A DNA stretch of 64,000 nucleotides from positions 62,001-126,000 of the forward strand of contig CALWVS010000002.1 of assembly GCA_944385095.1 (NCBI GenBank). Reading direction: 5' to 3'. Below the pieces are notes generated by a model. The model saw nothing but the letters and a program-made list of their open reading frames with translations, was not told the origin of the DNA and searched no databases. Positions 50,249-58,764 of this stretch are shown piece by piece. Each line of letters begins with the position of its first letter. Position 1 is the first letter of the stretch. This stretch comes from an uncultured Oscillospiraceae bacterium. Lineage in GTDB: Bacteria; Bacillota; Clostridia; Oscillospirales; Oscillospiraceae. The position numbers and the translations under genes were made by a program.

Positions 50249-52114
50249 TCAGGAAAGATGCAAAATACGGGCAATTTTTTCGCCCTTTGGCATGAGCATC
50301 AAATCCTCTTTTGTAATGGCATGAAACAGAATGACAAGCACACCATAAATGATTGCACCAACCAAAATAGAACTCATAGTGGCTAAAATCATGCCCAGAT
50401 GAGAGGGGGATGCTCCAGTCGTGGAACAGAGAGCAGAGTATCCCTTACTAACAAGACCATAGACAGCCCATACAGCAAGACCCATGACAAGGGAGGCTGT
50501 CACTGGTTTCACAAACATGGAGAAATAGGCAGGGCGATGGGGAATCACACGGGCGATGACCAATAGACACAACACAAGACAGAGAGCAAAACAGACAATG
50601 TTGCCCATTGGTGCGCCATAGATACCCACAGAGGGCAAAATGACAACATTGTAGTTGATGATGATTTTTGCAATGCCGCCAATTAACATAATAAAGACAG
50701 GTAAATTGACAAAACCATAGGACTGTAGAATGGAGTTCGATACCAACATCATACAGACGAACAAAGTGGCAAGCCCCAGCGTGGAGAGGAGAGGACCAGC
50801 TAAGGAGGCGTTTAGGCTTGGGAAAATCATTGCCATAATGGGTTCTCCCAGCACAAAAAGCCCCACTGCCATAGGACATGCCAACAGGGCAGTAATACGC
50901 AGAGCAGAGCCAGCAATTTGAGAAGCTCCACGGTGGTCATGGCGGGCAATGGCACCAGAGACCGCCGGAATGACAGCAGCAGTGATGGCTGCCATCAAGG
51001 AGGTGGGCAAATTGTAGATGTTGAGTGCACCACTGTAGTTACCATAGAGGGAGCGGCTGATGGACTCCAGAACCTCATGCAAAGTGAGAGAAGTTTGCTC
51101 TAAAGTGGACAGAACTGCTCCAGAAGCCTGACTGGCTTCTGCTATGTTTACCTGTTGGGAAAGGAGAGAGACAGAGACAGAACTGCCGTTGGGGAGCGCA
51201 GCTTTCCACGCCTCCAGGGCTGTTTCCAACTTGGTAATGTCTACAAAGTTTGCATAGAGATTCCATGTGTCTGGCTGTTCCAGCAATGCTCTTTGCAGTT
51301 GCCCCTGCACAAGAGAGGTATCTACCACAGTGACAATTCCCACCATGGAGGAACTAATGGTAATGGGAATGGCAATTTTCAGCAAATGCCTCAAAATCCT
51401 ACGGCTAGACTGTGGACGGTCAGTTAAAGGAACATTCCCTTGTTGTCCCTGAAACAAAAAGTTGAGAATCATGTAGGCAAGTGCCACAATGGTACCAACA
51501 GTCACACCAGTAATGGCACCAGCAGCGGCATGACTGGCATCCTGTCCTGCTTTGATGAGCCAGAAGGCAAGCCCCAGACCTACTGTGAGTTTACATAATG
51601 CCTCAATAATTTGGGATACAGCCGTGGGGGTCATTCTCCCATTGCCCTGTGCATATCCTCGAAACGCAGAGAGACAGCCTACACAGATGACAGCAGGGGC
51701 AAGGGCACGAATACCAGGAGCAGCTTTGTCGTCATTCATCAGACCAGCAAGCTGGTCGGCACCAAAAAACATAACAAGAAAGGAGAGAACACCCAAAGTC
51801 AAAAAAACAGCCAAAGAGAGACGGAAAATTTTCCGTACCTGCTGATAGCGACCTAGAGCGTTGGCTTCACTGACCAACTTAGAGACAGCGACAGGCAGCC
51901 CAGCGGTGGAGACCGTAAGCAGGACTGCATAAATGTTGTAGGCATTATTGAAATCGGCAGCACCCTGGTCACCAATAATGTTGATGAGGGGAATTTTATA
52001 AAACATGCCGATGAGTTTCACAATCATAATACCGACAGCGAGCACAGCGGCTCCGCCAAAAAAGGTATTTTGTTTTTGTGCAGTGCGTCGAGGGGGCTGA
52101 CTGCTTTGCGCCAT
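50249..52114 (-). CDS. SpoVB/YabM-type polysaccharide flippase (MOP superfamily)
   Basis: 621 residues with about 14 hydrophobic segments. The start region (TFFGGAAVLAVGIMIVKLIGMFYKIPLINIIGD) and ALAPAVICVGCLSAFRGYAQGNGRMTPTAVSQIIEAL are typical of the spore cortex flippase SpoVB and B. subtilis YabM, which move lipid-linked cell-wall precursors. An unusually long hydrophilic loop (about 272-356) separates two membrane segments. Neighbour mazG supports the YabM locus. AAAGGAGG precedes the ATG, within a possible hairpin. Confidence 0.9.
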   Translation of the reverse strand: MAQSSQPPRRTAQKQNTFFGGAAVLAVGIMIVKLIGMFYKIPLINIIGDQGAADFNNAYNIYAVLLTVSTAGLPVAVSKLVSEANALGRYQQVRKIFRLSLAVFLTLGVLSFLVMFFGADQLAGLMNDDKAAPGIRALAPAVICVGCLSAFRGYAQGNGRMTPTAVSQIIEALCKLTVGLGLAFWLIKAGQDASHAAAGAITGVTVGTIVALAYMILNFLFQGQQGNVPLTDRPQSSRRILRHLLKIAIPITISSSMVGIVTVVDTSLVQGQLQRALLEQPDTWNLYANFVDITKLETALEAWKAALPNGSSVSVSLLSQQVNIAEASQASGAVLSTLEQTSLTLHEVLESISRSLYGNYSGALNIYNLPTSLMAAITAAVIPAVSGAIARHDHRGASQIAGSALRITALLACPMAVGLFVLGEPIMAMIFPSLNASLAGPLLSTLGLATLFVCMMLVSNSILQSYGFVNLPVFIMLIGGIAKIIINYNVVILPSVGIYGAPMGNIVCFALCLVLCLLVIARVIPHRPAYFSMFVKPVTASLVMGLAVWAVYGLVSKGYSALCSTTGASPSHLGMILATMSSILVGAIIYGVLVILFHAITKEDLMLMPKGEKIARILHLS

Positions 52115-52121
52115 TGCTTGA

Positions 52122-52137
52122 CCTCCTTTAATGGAGG
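52122..52137 (-). promoter_or_regulatory. Hairpin masking the flippase Shine-Dalgarno
   Basis: On the minus strand CCTCC-ATTAAA-GGAGG: the flippase ribosome-binding site AGGAGG can pair with CCTCC six bases upstream. This 5-bp all-important stem could lower translation when folded. Confidence 0.4.
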
Positions 52138-52184
52138 AATGTCAACAATACCATGTTCCGCCAAACAATTGGTATTGAGGCATT
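52138..52184 (-). promoter_or_regulatory. Stem-loop between MTA deaminase and flippase genes
   Basis: Imperfect arms AATGCC-CAATACCA/TGGTATTG-CATT with a 16-nt loop fill most of the 78-base gap. No T run follows, so it is more likely a processing or stability element than a terminator. Confidence 0.4.
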
Positions 52185-52192
52185 CCTAAAAA

Positions 52193-53494
52193 TCACTTCT
52201 GAAAAATACGGGGGAGTGCATAATCTGTCAATTCATGCCGGATTTGTTCTAAGTCAATGGTAAGGAACTGACCATTTTCGTATAAAATCTGACCCATTGC
52301 CATCGTCAGTTGTACATGGGAGCCGTTAGAGGAAAATACCAGATTTTCTTCTACATCATGACAGGGGGTCAATGCAGGTGCGGTAAAGTCAAGCAGAATC
52401 AAATCTGCCTGTTTCCCTTCTGCAATCATACCAGTGTTGCGCTTAAGAGCGGTAGCACCATTGACAGTTGCCATAGACAGGGCTTCATGGGCAGTTACTG
52501 CCATTGGGTCACAGGTCACACCTTTGTGCAGTGTAGCTGCCAGTTTGATTTCTTCAAACATGTCATGACTGTTGTTGGATGCCACACCATCTGTACCAAG
52601 AGCAACATTGACACCATGTTGGAGCAGGGCAGGAACTCTGGCAATGCCAGATGCCAGCTTGAGATTGGATACAGGGTTGTGAACGGCAGTAATACCACGT
52701 TGAGCCATCCGTTCCATATCTTCCTCTGAGACATAGACACAGTGGGCAGCCACACCGCCAGTTTGCCAAAGCCCATACTGGTCAAACAGGGCAATGGGGG
52801 TTTTTCCATGGCGATGAATACAGTCCTCATGTTCGCTCTGTGTCTCTGAGATGTGTACCTGCATATTACAGTGGTGATTCACAGCCCAGTCTCCCAACTT
52901 TTCCCACAGGGCAGGGCAGGCAAAGGAGGTATATTCCGCATGAACAGAGGTGTCTACTAAAATACGACCGTGGTCATATCCATTCCATTTTTCATAAAGT
53001 GCCTCCATCTCCTTCCATGACTCCATTTTTGTGGGGTCCTGTTCCTGGAAACATACCAAGGAGCGGCTGAGATTGGCACTGATACCAGCCGTATCCACAC
53101 ACTGGGCAATATCATCACAAAAATAGTACATATCAGCCACACAGGTGGTACCACTGGCAATCAGTTCTGCTAGAGCCAGCATGGTACCAACCTTGACAGA
53201 GCGGCTGTCCAGCTTGTCTTCTGCGGGGAAGATGTAGTCATTGAGCCAGTGCTGTAAATCACAGCCGCCGCCATAGCCCCGCATTAAAGTCATAGGAAGG
53301 TGGGTATGGGCATTGACAAGACCGGGCATTAAAACTTTTCCAGCACCGGAAATGGTGCGGGTGAATGTGCCTTCAGGGGGCTGTGTTCCCACATAGGAAA
53401 TGGAATTGCCCTCCACTGCTACATAGGCGTTGTGGAGAATGGGCTGGGAGGGGTCCATTGTAACAGCAGTGACTTGTTCAAATAAAATAGCCAT
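52193..53494 (-). CDS. mtaD: 5-methylthioadenosine/S-adenosylhomocysteine deaminase
   Basis: 433 residues, amidohydrolase fold. Metal ligands: NAHTHLPMTLMRG near residue 62, VHISETQSEHEDC near 213, AAHCVYVS near 245, and GTDGVASNNSHDMFEEIK near 302. These are the markers of the MtaD/SsnA group that deaminates methylthioadenosine, S-adenosylhomocysteine and adenosine. It follows pnp by 20 bases, so product inosines can go straight to phosphorolysis. Confidence 0.9.
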   Translation of the reverse strand: MAILFEQVTAVTMDPSQPILHNAYVAVEGNSISYVGTQPPEGTFTRTISGAGKVLMPGLVNAHTHLPMTLMRGYGGGCDLQHWLNDYIFPAEDKLDSRSVKVGTMLALAELIASGTTCVADMYYFCDDIAQCVDTAGISANLSRSLVCFQEQDPTKMESWKEMEALYEKWNGYDHGRILVDTSVHAEYTSFACPALWEKLGDWAVNHHCNMQVHISETQSEHEDCIHRHGKTPIALFDQYGLWQTGGVAAHCVYVSEEDMERMAQRGITAVHNPVSNLKLASGIARVPALLQHGVNVALGTDGVASNNSHDMFEEIKLAATLHKGVTCDPMAVTAHEALSMATVNGATALKRNTGMIAEGKQADLILLDFTAPALTPCHDVEENLVFSSNGSHVQLTMAMGQILYENGQFLTIDLEQIRHELTDYALPRIFQK

Positions 53495-53514
53495 TGTCAG
53501 ATTACCTCATTTCA

Positions 53515-54339
53515 TCAAAGCATTTGTAGACAGGTACGAATGAGGGAAGAAAAGGTCCCTTTGGCTGTTTCGGCGGCATCCAATACTTCCTGCTCACTGA
53601 GAGGCTGGTCTAAAATACCGGCAGCCATATTGGAAAGAAGGGTAATACCCAATACCTGCATACCACAGTGCCCTGCCACAATTACTTCAGGAGCAGTGGA
53701 CATACCAACCGCATCACCACCTAACAGACGGGCGGCACGAATTTCAGCAGGTGTCTCATACTGGGGACCATAACAGTAGAAATATACGCCCTCACGCAGA
53801 GAAATATTCAGCTTTTTGGCAGCGCTTCGAGCAAGGGTGCGCAGTTTAGGGGTGTATAGCTGGGAGGCATCAGGAAAACGGGTGCCAAACGCAGGAAGGT
53901 TTTCCCCACGCAGGGGAGATTCAGAAAACATTTTGATATGGTCAGTAATCAACATCAAGTCCCCAGCCTGCCATTGGGTATTGATACAGCCTGCTGCATT
54001 GGTGACAATCAGGGTATCGCAGCCCAAAAGACGAAGTACACGAATGGCATAGGTGACTTCTTCATAGGAATAGCCCTCATAGTGGTGCATTCTGCCCTGC
54101 ATAACAGCCACATTTTGACCTTCCAAAAGACCAAAGACCAGGCGACCTCTGTGACCGGGGGCAGTGGAGGACTTGAAGTGGGGAATATTCTGGTAGTCTA
54201 CATAAATGGGTTGCTCAACCTGATCCCCCAGATAGCCCAGACCTGAGCCAAGCACCATGGCAACTTTGGGGACAAATCCACCCAGTTGTTCTCTCAAATA
54301 ATTGGCACTTTGCTGATATTGTTCCATAGAGAAATTCAT
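53515..54339 (-). CDS. Purine nucleoside phosphorylase (trimeric type)
   Basis: 274 residues, close to family length. Motifs: LGSGLGYLGDQV with the phosphate-binding serine, TAPGHRGRLVFG, MQGRMHHYEGYS, TNAAGCIN, and GGDAVGMSTAPEVIVAGHCGM with Met/Ser/Thr of the base and phosphate site. The second ATG (54339) is preferred because AAGGAG lies 7 bases upstream; the open frame continues far upstream but only as antisense of the dehydrogenase gene. Forms an operon with mtaD. Confidence 0.93.
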   Translation of the reverse strand: MNFSMEQYQQSANYLREQLGGFVPKVAMVLGSGLGYLGDQVEQPIYVDYQNIPHFKSSTAPGHRGRLVFGLLEGQNVAVMQGRMHHYEGYSYEEVTYAIRVLRLLGCDTLIVTNAAGCINTQWQAGDLMLITDHIKMFSESPLRGENLPAFGTRFPDASQLYTPKLRTLARSAAKKLNISLREGVYFYCYGPQYETPAEIRAARLLGGDAVGMSTAPEVIVAGHCGMQVLGITLLSNMAAGILDQPLSEQEVLDAAETAKGTFSSLIRTCLQML

Positions 54340-54507
54340 ATCCATGCTCCTTCCACTGTGAAGATTTTCCTCTAAGTGTACACCAAAGTAAGAAAAAAAG
54401 CAATTCCACACAGGAAAAATCACAAGATAACACAAAAAATCAATGACAAAACAGAAATAATTTGTTACCATACAGGAAAGAATCGGAATATTTGAGGTGA
54501 AGAAGTG

Positions 54508-55452
54508 ATGAAATTTGTCATGCTGGATGGATTTCTTCCAAATTTTGATGAAATTGGATTGGATTTGGGGGAACATGAACAAATATGGTATGACCAAACA
54601 AAGCCAGAACAGGTTGTGGAACGGATTGGGGATGCAGATGGCATTGTGGTCAATCGGGTAATCATTTCCAAGGAAACTATGCAACATTGCCCCAACTTGA
54701 AGTACATTGGAACATTTGGAACAGGGTATAATAATGTAGATGTTCAGGCAGCACAGGAACTGGGGATTGTGGTATGTAATGCACCGGGGTATAGTACCAT
54801 GGCAGTGGCACAGCACACCATTGCATTGTTGCTGGAAGTTGTGGGACGAGTGGGGCAATTTGATACCTTTGTGCACAGTGGAACATGGGGAAAAGAGGGG
54901 TATGCAAATATTGCTACTATGCCCACCTATGAACTGTGTGGAAAAACTTTGGGTATTTTGGGAGCGGGAGAGATTGGCAGACAGGTGGCACATCTGGGGC
55001 AGGCATTTGGGATGCACATACTGGCATACCGCCGCACACCGCCAAAAGAGTCTGCCATCACCTATGTGGATTTGGATACCCTGCTGTCACAGTCAGATGT
55101 ACTTAGTCTCCACTGTCCTTTGACACCAGAAACTCATCACATCATCAATGCCAATACTTTGCAGAAAATGAAACATGGAGCCATTTTACTCAACACGGCT
55201 AGGGGGGATTTGTTGGACGAACAGGTAGTGGCGCAGGCTTTGGACTGTGGAACTCTGCTGGGGCTTGGAGTGGATGTGCTGAGCAAAGAGCCACCAGAGG
55301 AGGGGCATCCATTTTATCGCCATCCCCATGCAGTTGTCACCCCACACATAGCATGGATTCCCCACGAGACCAGAAAAAGGTTGTTGCACATGGTTGAGGA
55401 GAACATTTTACAGTTCATTAAAGGAACCCCTCAGAATGTAGTGACAAAATAA
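54508..55452 (+). CDS. D-isomer 2-hydroxyacid dehydrogenase
   Basis: 314 residues. NAD loop LGILGAGEIGRQVAHLGQAFGMHILAY near residue 150, substrate region FGTGYNNVDV, catalytic arginine in NTARGDLLDE, Glu in LGVDVLSKEPPEEG and His in TPHIAWIPHETR. The layout is closest to hydroxypyruvate/glyoxylate reductases of Clostridia, substrate uncertain. The ATG at 54508 follows GAGGTGAAG. Divergent from the purine operon. Confidence 0.9.
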   Translation: MKFVMLDGFLPNFDEIGLDLGEHEQIWYDQTKPEQVVERIGDADGIVVNRVIISKETMQHCPNLKYIGTFGTGYNNVDVQAAQELGIVVCNAPGYSTMAVAQHTIALLLEVVGRVGQFDTFVHSGTWGKEGYANIATMPTYELCGKTLGILGAGEIGRQVAHLGQAFGMHILAYRRTPPKESAITYVDLDTLLSQSDVLSLHCPLTPETHHIINANTLQKMKHGAILLNTARGDLLDEQVVAQALDCGTLLGLGVDVLSKEPPEEGHPFYRHPHAVVTPHIAWIPHETRKRLLHMVEENILQFIKGTPQNVVTK

Positions 55453-55486
55453 AAGCACTGTGCCCACAGAGACTGGGCACAGTGCT
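55451..55486. terminator. Terminator between dehydrogenase and chromate transporter genes
   Basis: Perfect 13-bp stem (AGCACTGTGCCCA/TGGGCACAGTGCT) with a 7-nt loop; TTTTATTTTG follows on the minus strand, so it is strongest for the transporter operon and overlaps the end of the plus-strand gene. Confidence 0.85.
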
Positions 55487-55505
55487 GAATATGGAAAATT
55501 TGATT

Positions 55506-56075
55506 TTAGAAAAGTCCCATGACAAGATAAATGACAGTACCCACCACACCAGAACCGAAGATAATGGCAATGGCATTGACATGATAGCGACGTAACAGGA
55601 ACAGAGAGCCAAGAAAGAGAATGCCTTCTACCATATGAATACTGGAGAGACCTGCCACACCTGTGGGGAACAAAGCGAGAGTTAAAATTGACAATCCAGC
55701 GGAGGCAATCAATGCAACCACAGCGGGACGCAGGGCAGAGAGTACCGTCTGCACCCCTTGAAAATTGCGGTACTTATAATAGAAGTGAGCCAAAAGCAGA
55801 CAGATGAAAAAGGAGGGCAGAATACAGCCCAGCGTACACAGTAACACACCAGGGACACCAGCAAGACGCATTCCCACAAAGGTGGCAGAGTTGATGGAAA
55901 TAGGACCAGGTGTCATTTCAGCAATGGTAATCAAATCTGTAAACTCAGCCAAGGTCATCAGACCATGTACATCTACAATTTGATTTTGAATCAGAGGAAT
56001 GGCTGCATACCCTCCACCTACACTGAATAATCCCACCTGAATAAAGGAGAAAAATAATTGCATCAATGTATTCAT
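55506..56075 (-). CDS. Chromate transporter half-protein (second of pair)
   Basis: 189 residues, one CHR domain: SFIQVGLFSVGGGYAAIPLIQNQIV near the start and IAEMTPGPISINSATFVGMRLAG, with six or so membrane segments. Short CHR proteins act in pairs; this one overlaps its partner by 4 bases. The family exports chromate by proton or sulfate antiport, but clostridial members may move other anions. Confidence 0.9.
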   Translation of the reverse strand: MNTLMQLFFSFIQVGLFSVGGGYAAIPLIQNQIVDVHGLMTLAEFTDLITIAEMTPGPISINSATFVGMRLAGVPGVLLCTLGCILPSFFICLLLAHFYYKYRNFQGVQTVLSALRPAVVALIASAGLSILTLALFPTGVAGLSSIHMVEGILFLGSLFLLRRYHVNAIAIIFGSGVVGTVIYLVMGLF

Positions 56076-56671
56076 GCCTGTACCTCCGTTGCACGTTTCT
56101 TCTGACCTGCTTTTAAGTGAACCAGCAAATCACCAATACCAACTGCAAGACATACCAAAATGAGAACCATTGCTTCCACACCAAAGAATACCTTTGCAAC
56201 AAATGCACCTGCCATCAATCCAATGTAAAGCCAACGTTTTGTTTTAATGACGTTTTTTGCTAAATTGAGTACCACATCAAAAATGACTGCTGCCACACCA
56301 GCACGCATCACCTGTAAAGCAAGGGCAATGATGGCATTACTGCGAAATTGGGCGTAGAAAAAGGAAATGACGGAAATGATAATCATTGGGGGGAGGGCTG
56401 TACCCAAAATTGCCACCAGTGTTCCAGCCAGCCCACACATCCGATAGCCCAAAATGACAGAGGCATTGATAGGAATGGGACCTGGGGACGACTGTGCAAT
56501 GGCTGTGACGTCCAACATCTCATTTTCTTCCAGCCAGCCTAATTCCTCTACAAATTTTTTCTTCATCAAAGACACAATGACAAATCCGCCACCGAAGGTA
56601 GATGCACTGAGGAGGAACGTGGCCTTGAATAGCTGCCACAAAGTCTGGGCTTTGTTTCTTGGATGGTTCAT
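56072..56671 (-). CDS. Chromate transporter half-protein (first of pair)
   Basis: 199 residues, a CHR domain of its own: FKATFLLSASTFGGGFVIVSLMKKKFVEELGWL and AIAQSSPGPIPINASVILGYRMCG. Topology is expected to be opposite to its partner. A basic C-terminus (LKAGQKKRATEVQA) is cytoplasmic by the positive-inside rule. AAGGAG precedes the ATG. Divergent from a LysR regulator gene that probably controls it. Confidence 0.9.
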   Translation of the reverse strand: MNHPRNKAQTLWQLFKATFLLSASTFGGGFVIVSLMKKKFVEELGWLEENEMLDVTAIAQSSPGPIPINASVILGYRMCGLAGTLVAILGTALPPMIIISVISFFYAQFRSNAIIALALQVMRAGVAAVIFDVVLNLAKNVIKTKRWLYIGLMAGAFVAKVFFGVEAMVLILVCLAVGIGDLLVHLKAGQKKRATEVQA

Positions 56672-56816
56672 AAGAGCTACACTCCTTTTTCTTTCATCAA
56701 GTTTGACCTGTTGGGTTTGTGTCTCTACAATACCATAAAATTTTGATAAAGAAAAATTATTTATCTTTATTTACTTATAAATTTAATTTATGATAAGGGG
56801 AGTGAAAATTGACACC

Positions 56817-57704
56817 ATGTTGGATTTTCGATTGGAAAGCTTTTTGGCAGTATGCCGGCATATGAATTACACGAGGGCGGCAGAAGAATTAAACTTGACA
56901 CAGCCAGCGGTTTCTCAACATATCCGATGGCTAGAGGAGCGGTATGGTACAACCCTGTTTCGATATACCAACAGGCGGCTCTCTCTGACCAAGGCGGGAG
57001 AGCTGTTGCGCAGTGCAGCCATTACCATACAACATGATGACAGGCACTTGATGGAGCAGATGCAGCAGGTTGCATTGAGTCCCCATGATTTGAAATTTGG
57101 TGTAACCCCCACCATTGGAATGTATCTGGTTCCAAAACCACTTTCCCAATATCATGCCATGTTTCCAGATGCTAACATTACCATGCAGGTAGACAATACA
57201 CAGGCACTGTGTCAGGCACTGGATGCAGGGAAGCTGGATTTTGCCATTGTAGAGGGGTATGTGCACAAAAGCGACTATGATTCTATGCTTTATCAATCCC
57301 AACCCTATTTTGCGGTTTGTGCTGCCAGTTATCCATTTACAAAGGAACCAACCAAAATTGCGCACCTGTTAGGGGAGACCTTGTTGGTACGAGAACAGGG
57401 GTCTGGCAATCGTGAAATTGTACGCAGAAGTTTGAGCCGCAGTAATATCGCGCTCACTGATTTTCAAAGTCTGATGGAAATTAGTGATATGAATGTATTA
57501 AAAGAAATGTTAAAATTGGGCTGCGGTGTGGCATTCTTATATGAGGCAGCAGTACAAGAGGACATCAAAGTTGGAAAAATCAGAAAACTGTATCTGGAAG
57601 ATGTACAAGAACAGCATGAAATGACCTTTATATGGCGTAAGGGCAGTCTGTTTGCCCAGCAATATCAACAGATTTATGAACTGCTGAAACCGATAGAAAA
57701 CTAG
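56817..57704 (+). CDS. LysR-family transcriptional regulator
   Basis: 295 residues. The N-terminal winged helix is typical (FLAVCRHMNYTRAAEELNLTQPAVSQHIRWLEERYGTTLFRYTNRRLSLTKAGE), followed by a two-lobed effector domain (about 90-290). The ATG at 56817 is the conventional start, though the Shine-Dalgarno (AAGGGGAG) sits rather far upstream, so a GTG at 56805 is possible. Divergent arrangement with the chromate transporter pair suggests it regulates them. Confidence 0.9.
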   Translation: MLDFRLESFLAVCRHMNYTRAAEELNLTQPAVSQHIRWLEERYGTTLFRYTNRRLSLTKAGELLRSAAITIQHDDRHLMEQMQQVALSPHDLKFGVTPTIGMYLVPKPLSQYHAMFPDANITMQVDNTQALCQALDAGKLDFAIVEGYVHKSDYDSMLYQSQPYFAVCAASYPFTKEPTKIAHLLGETLLVREQGSGNREIVRRSLSRSNIALTDFQSLMEISDMNVLKEMLKLGCGVAFLYEAAVQEDIKVGKIRKLYLEDVQEQHEMTFIWRKGSLFAQQYQQIYELLKPIEN

Positions 57705-57794
57705 AAAATTATTCCATATATTTCAATCTGAATTTTAGAAACTTGCAGGATATTTTGACAAAATTCATGAATATTTGTGATTTTTTTGTCGAAA

Positions 57795-57839
57795 CGCAAG
57801 AGAAGTTCTCTTGCGCTTTCATGTATCGTGTTTTATAAT
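57795..57839 (+). promoter_or_regulatory. Transketolase promoter with overlapping palindrome
   Basis: TTGCGC (57811-57816), 17-base spacer, TATAAT (57834-57839). A perfect palindrome CGCAAGAGAA-G-TTCTCTTGCG (57795-57815) covers the -35 box. It may be a repressor site, or a weak terminator of the LysR gene. Confidence 0.62.
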
Positions 57840-57917
57840 AAAAAGGAACACATATTGACAGGGGAAACCCGAAAAGATAATACAACACAATATGGAACAA
57901 TACGAAGGGAGTACACT

Positions 57918-58763
57918 ATGACAGCCAATGAAAAAAAGCAGTTGATGATTACTGCATGTAAGGTACGCATGGGAGTCATTGAGGGCACTCATGCAGCCAA
58001 GGCCGGTCATCCTGGTGGAAGTCTGTCTGCTGCTGACTTATTCACCTATCTCTATTTCAAGGAACTGAATGTTGATCCCCAAAATCCCAATATGGAAACA
58101 AGGGATCGCTTTGTTTTGTCCAAAGGACATACAGCACCTGGGCTTTATTCTGTTTTGGCACAGCGGGGATTTTTCCCAGAAAGCGACCTGTTAACCCTGC
58201 GTCACATTGGAAGCCACCTTCAGGGGCATCCCACTTTGGGCAAGACCCCAGGTATTGACATGTCCACAGGTTCTTTGGGTCAGGGCATTTCTGCTGCCGC
58301 TGGCATGGCACTGGCTGCCAAACATACTGGAAACCCCTGCCGGGTGTATACTCTGTTGGGAGATGGTGAGATTCAGGAGGGGCAGCCCTGGGAGGCAATG
58401 ATGTTTGCCCACCACTACAAGCTGGACAACCTGTGTATCATCATTGACAACAATGGGTTACAGATTGATGGAAACATTGCAGACGTAATGAGCCCATACC
58501 CCATTGTGGATAAACTCCAGGCATTTGGATTTGAAGTAGCACAGATTGATGGGCACAGTTTTGAGGAAATGGAAGCTGCCTTTGCAAAAGCAAGAGAGAC
58601 AAAGGGTGTTCCATTTGCCATTGTCATGAAAACAGTGAAGGGCAAGGGTGTCAGTTATATGGAGAACAATGCAGACTGGCATGGTAAGGCACCCAACGAT
58701 GCAGAATACGAACAGGCAATGGCAGAGCTGAAGGCACAGTTGGCAGAAGTGGAGGCGATGTAA
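57918..58763 (+). CDS. Transketolase, N-terminal (thiamine-binding) subunit
   Basis: 281 residues. GGSLSAADLFTYLYF, SKGHTAPGLYSVLA and the thiamine diphosphate motif GDGEIQEGQPWEAMMFAHHYKLDNLCIIIDNN. Split transketolases made of two half-length chains are common in Clostridia and archaea. It takes part in the non-oxidative pentose phosphate pathway and supplies erythrose 4-phosphate, a DAHP synthase substrate. GGGAG precedes the ATG. The partner gene starts one base after the stop. Confidence 0.95.
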   Translation: MTANEKKQLMITACKVRMGVIEGTHAAKAGHPGGSLSAADLFTYLYFKELNVDPQNPNMETRDRFVLSKGHTAPGLYSVLAQRGFFPESDLLTLRHIGSHLQGHPTLGKTPGIDMSTGSLGQGISAAAGMALAAKHTGNPCRVYTLLGDGEIQEGQPWEAMMFAHHYKLDNLCIIIDNNGLQIDGNIADVMSPYPIVDKLQAFGFEVAQIDGHSFEEMEAAFAKARETKGVPFAIVMKTVKGKGVSYMENNADWHGKAPNDAEYEQAMAELKAQLAEVEAM

Positions 58764-58764
58764 G

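Noticed and set aside
54340-55017. 225-residue N-terminal extension of the purine nucleoside phosphorylase frame
   Set aside because: It is the antisense of the 2-hydroxyacid dehydrogenase gene and its promoter region; the family N-terminus and a good Shine-Dalgarno are at 54339.
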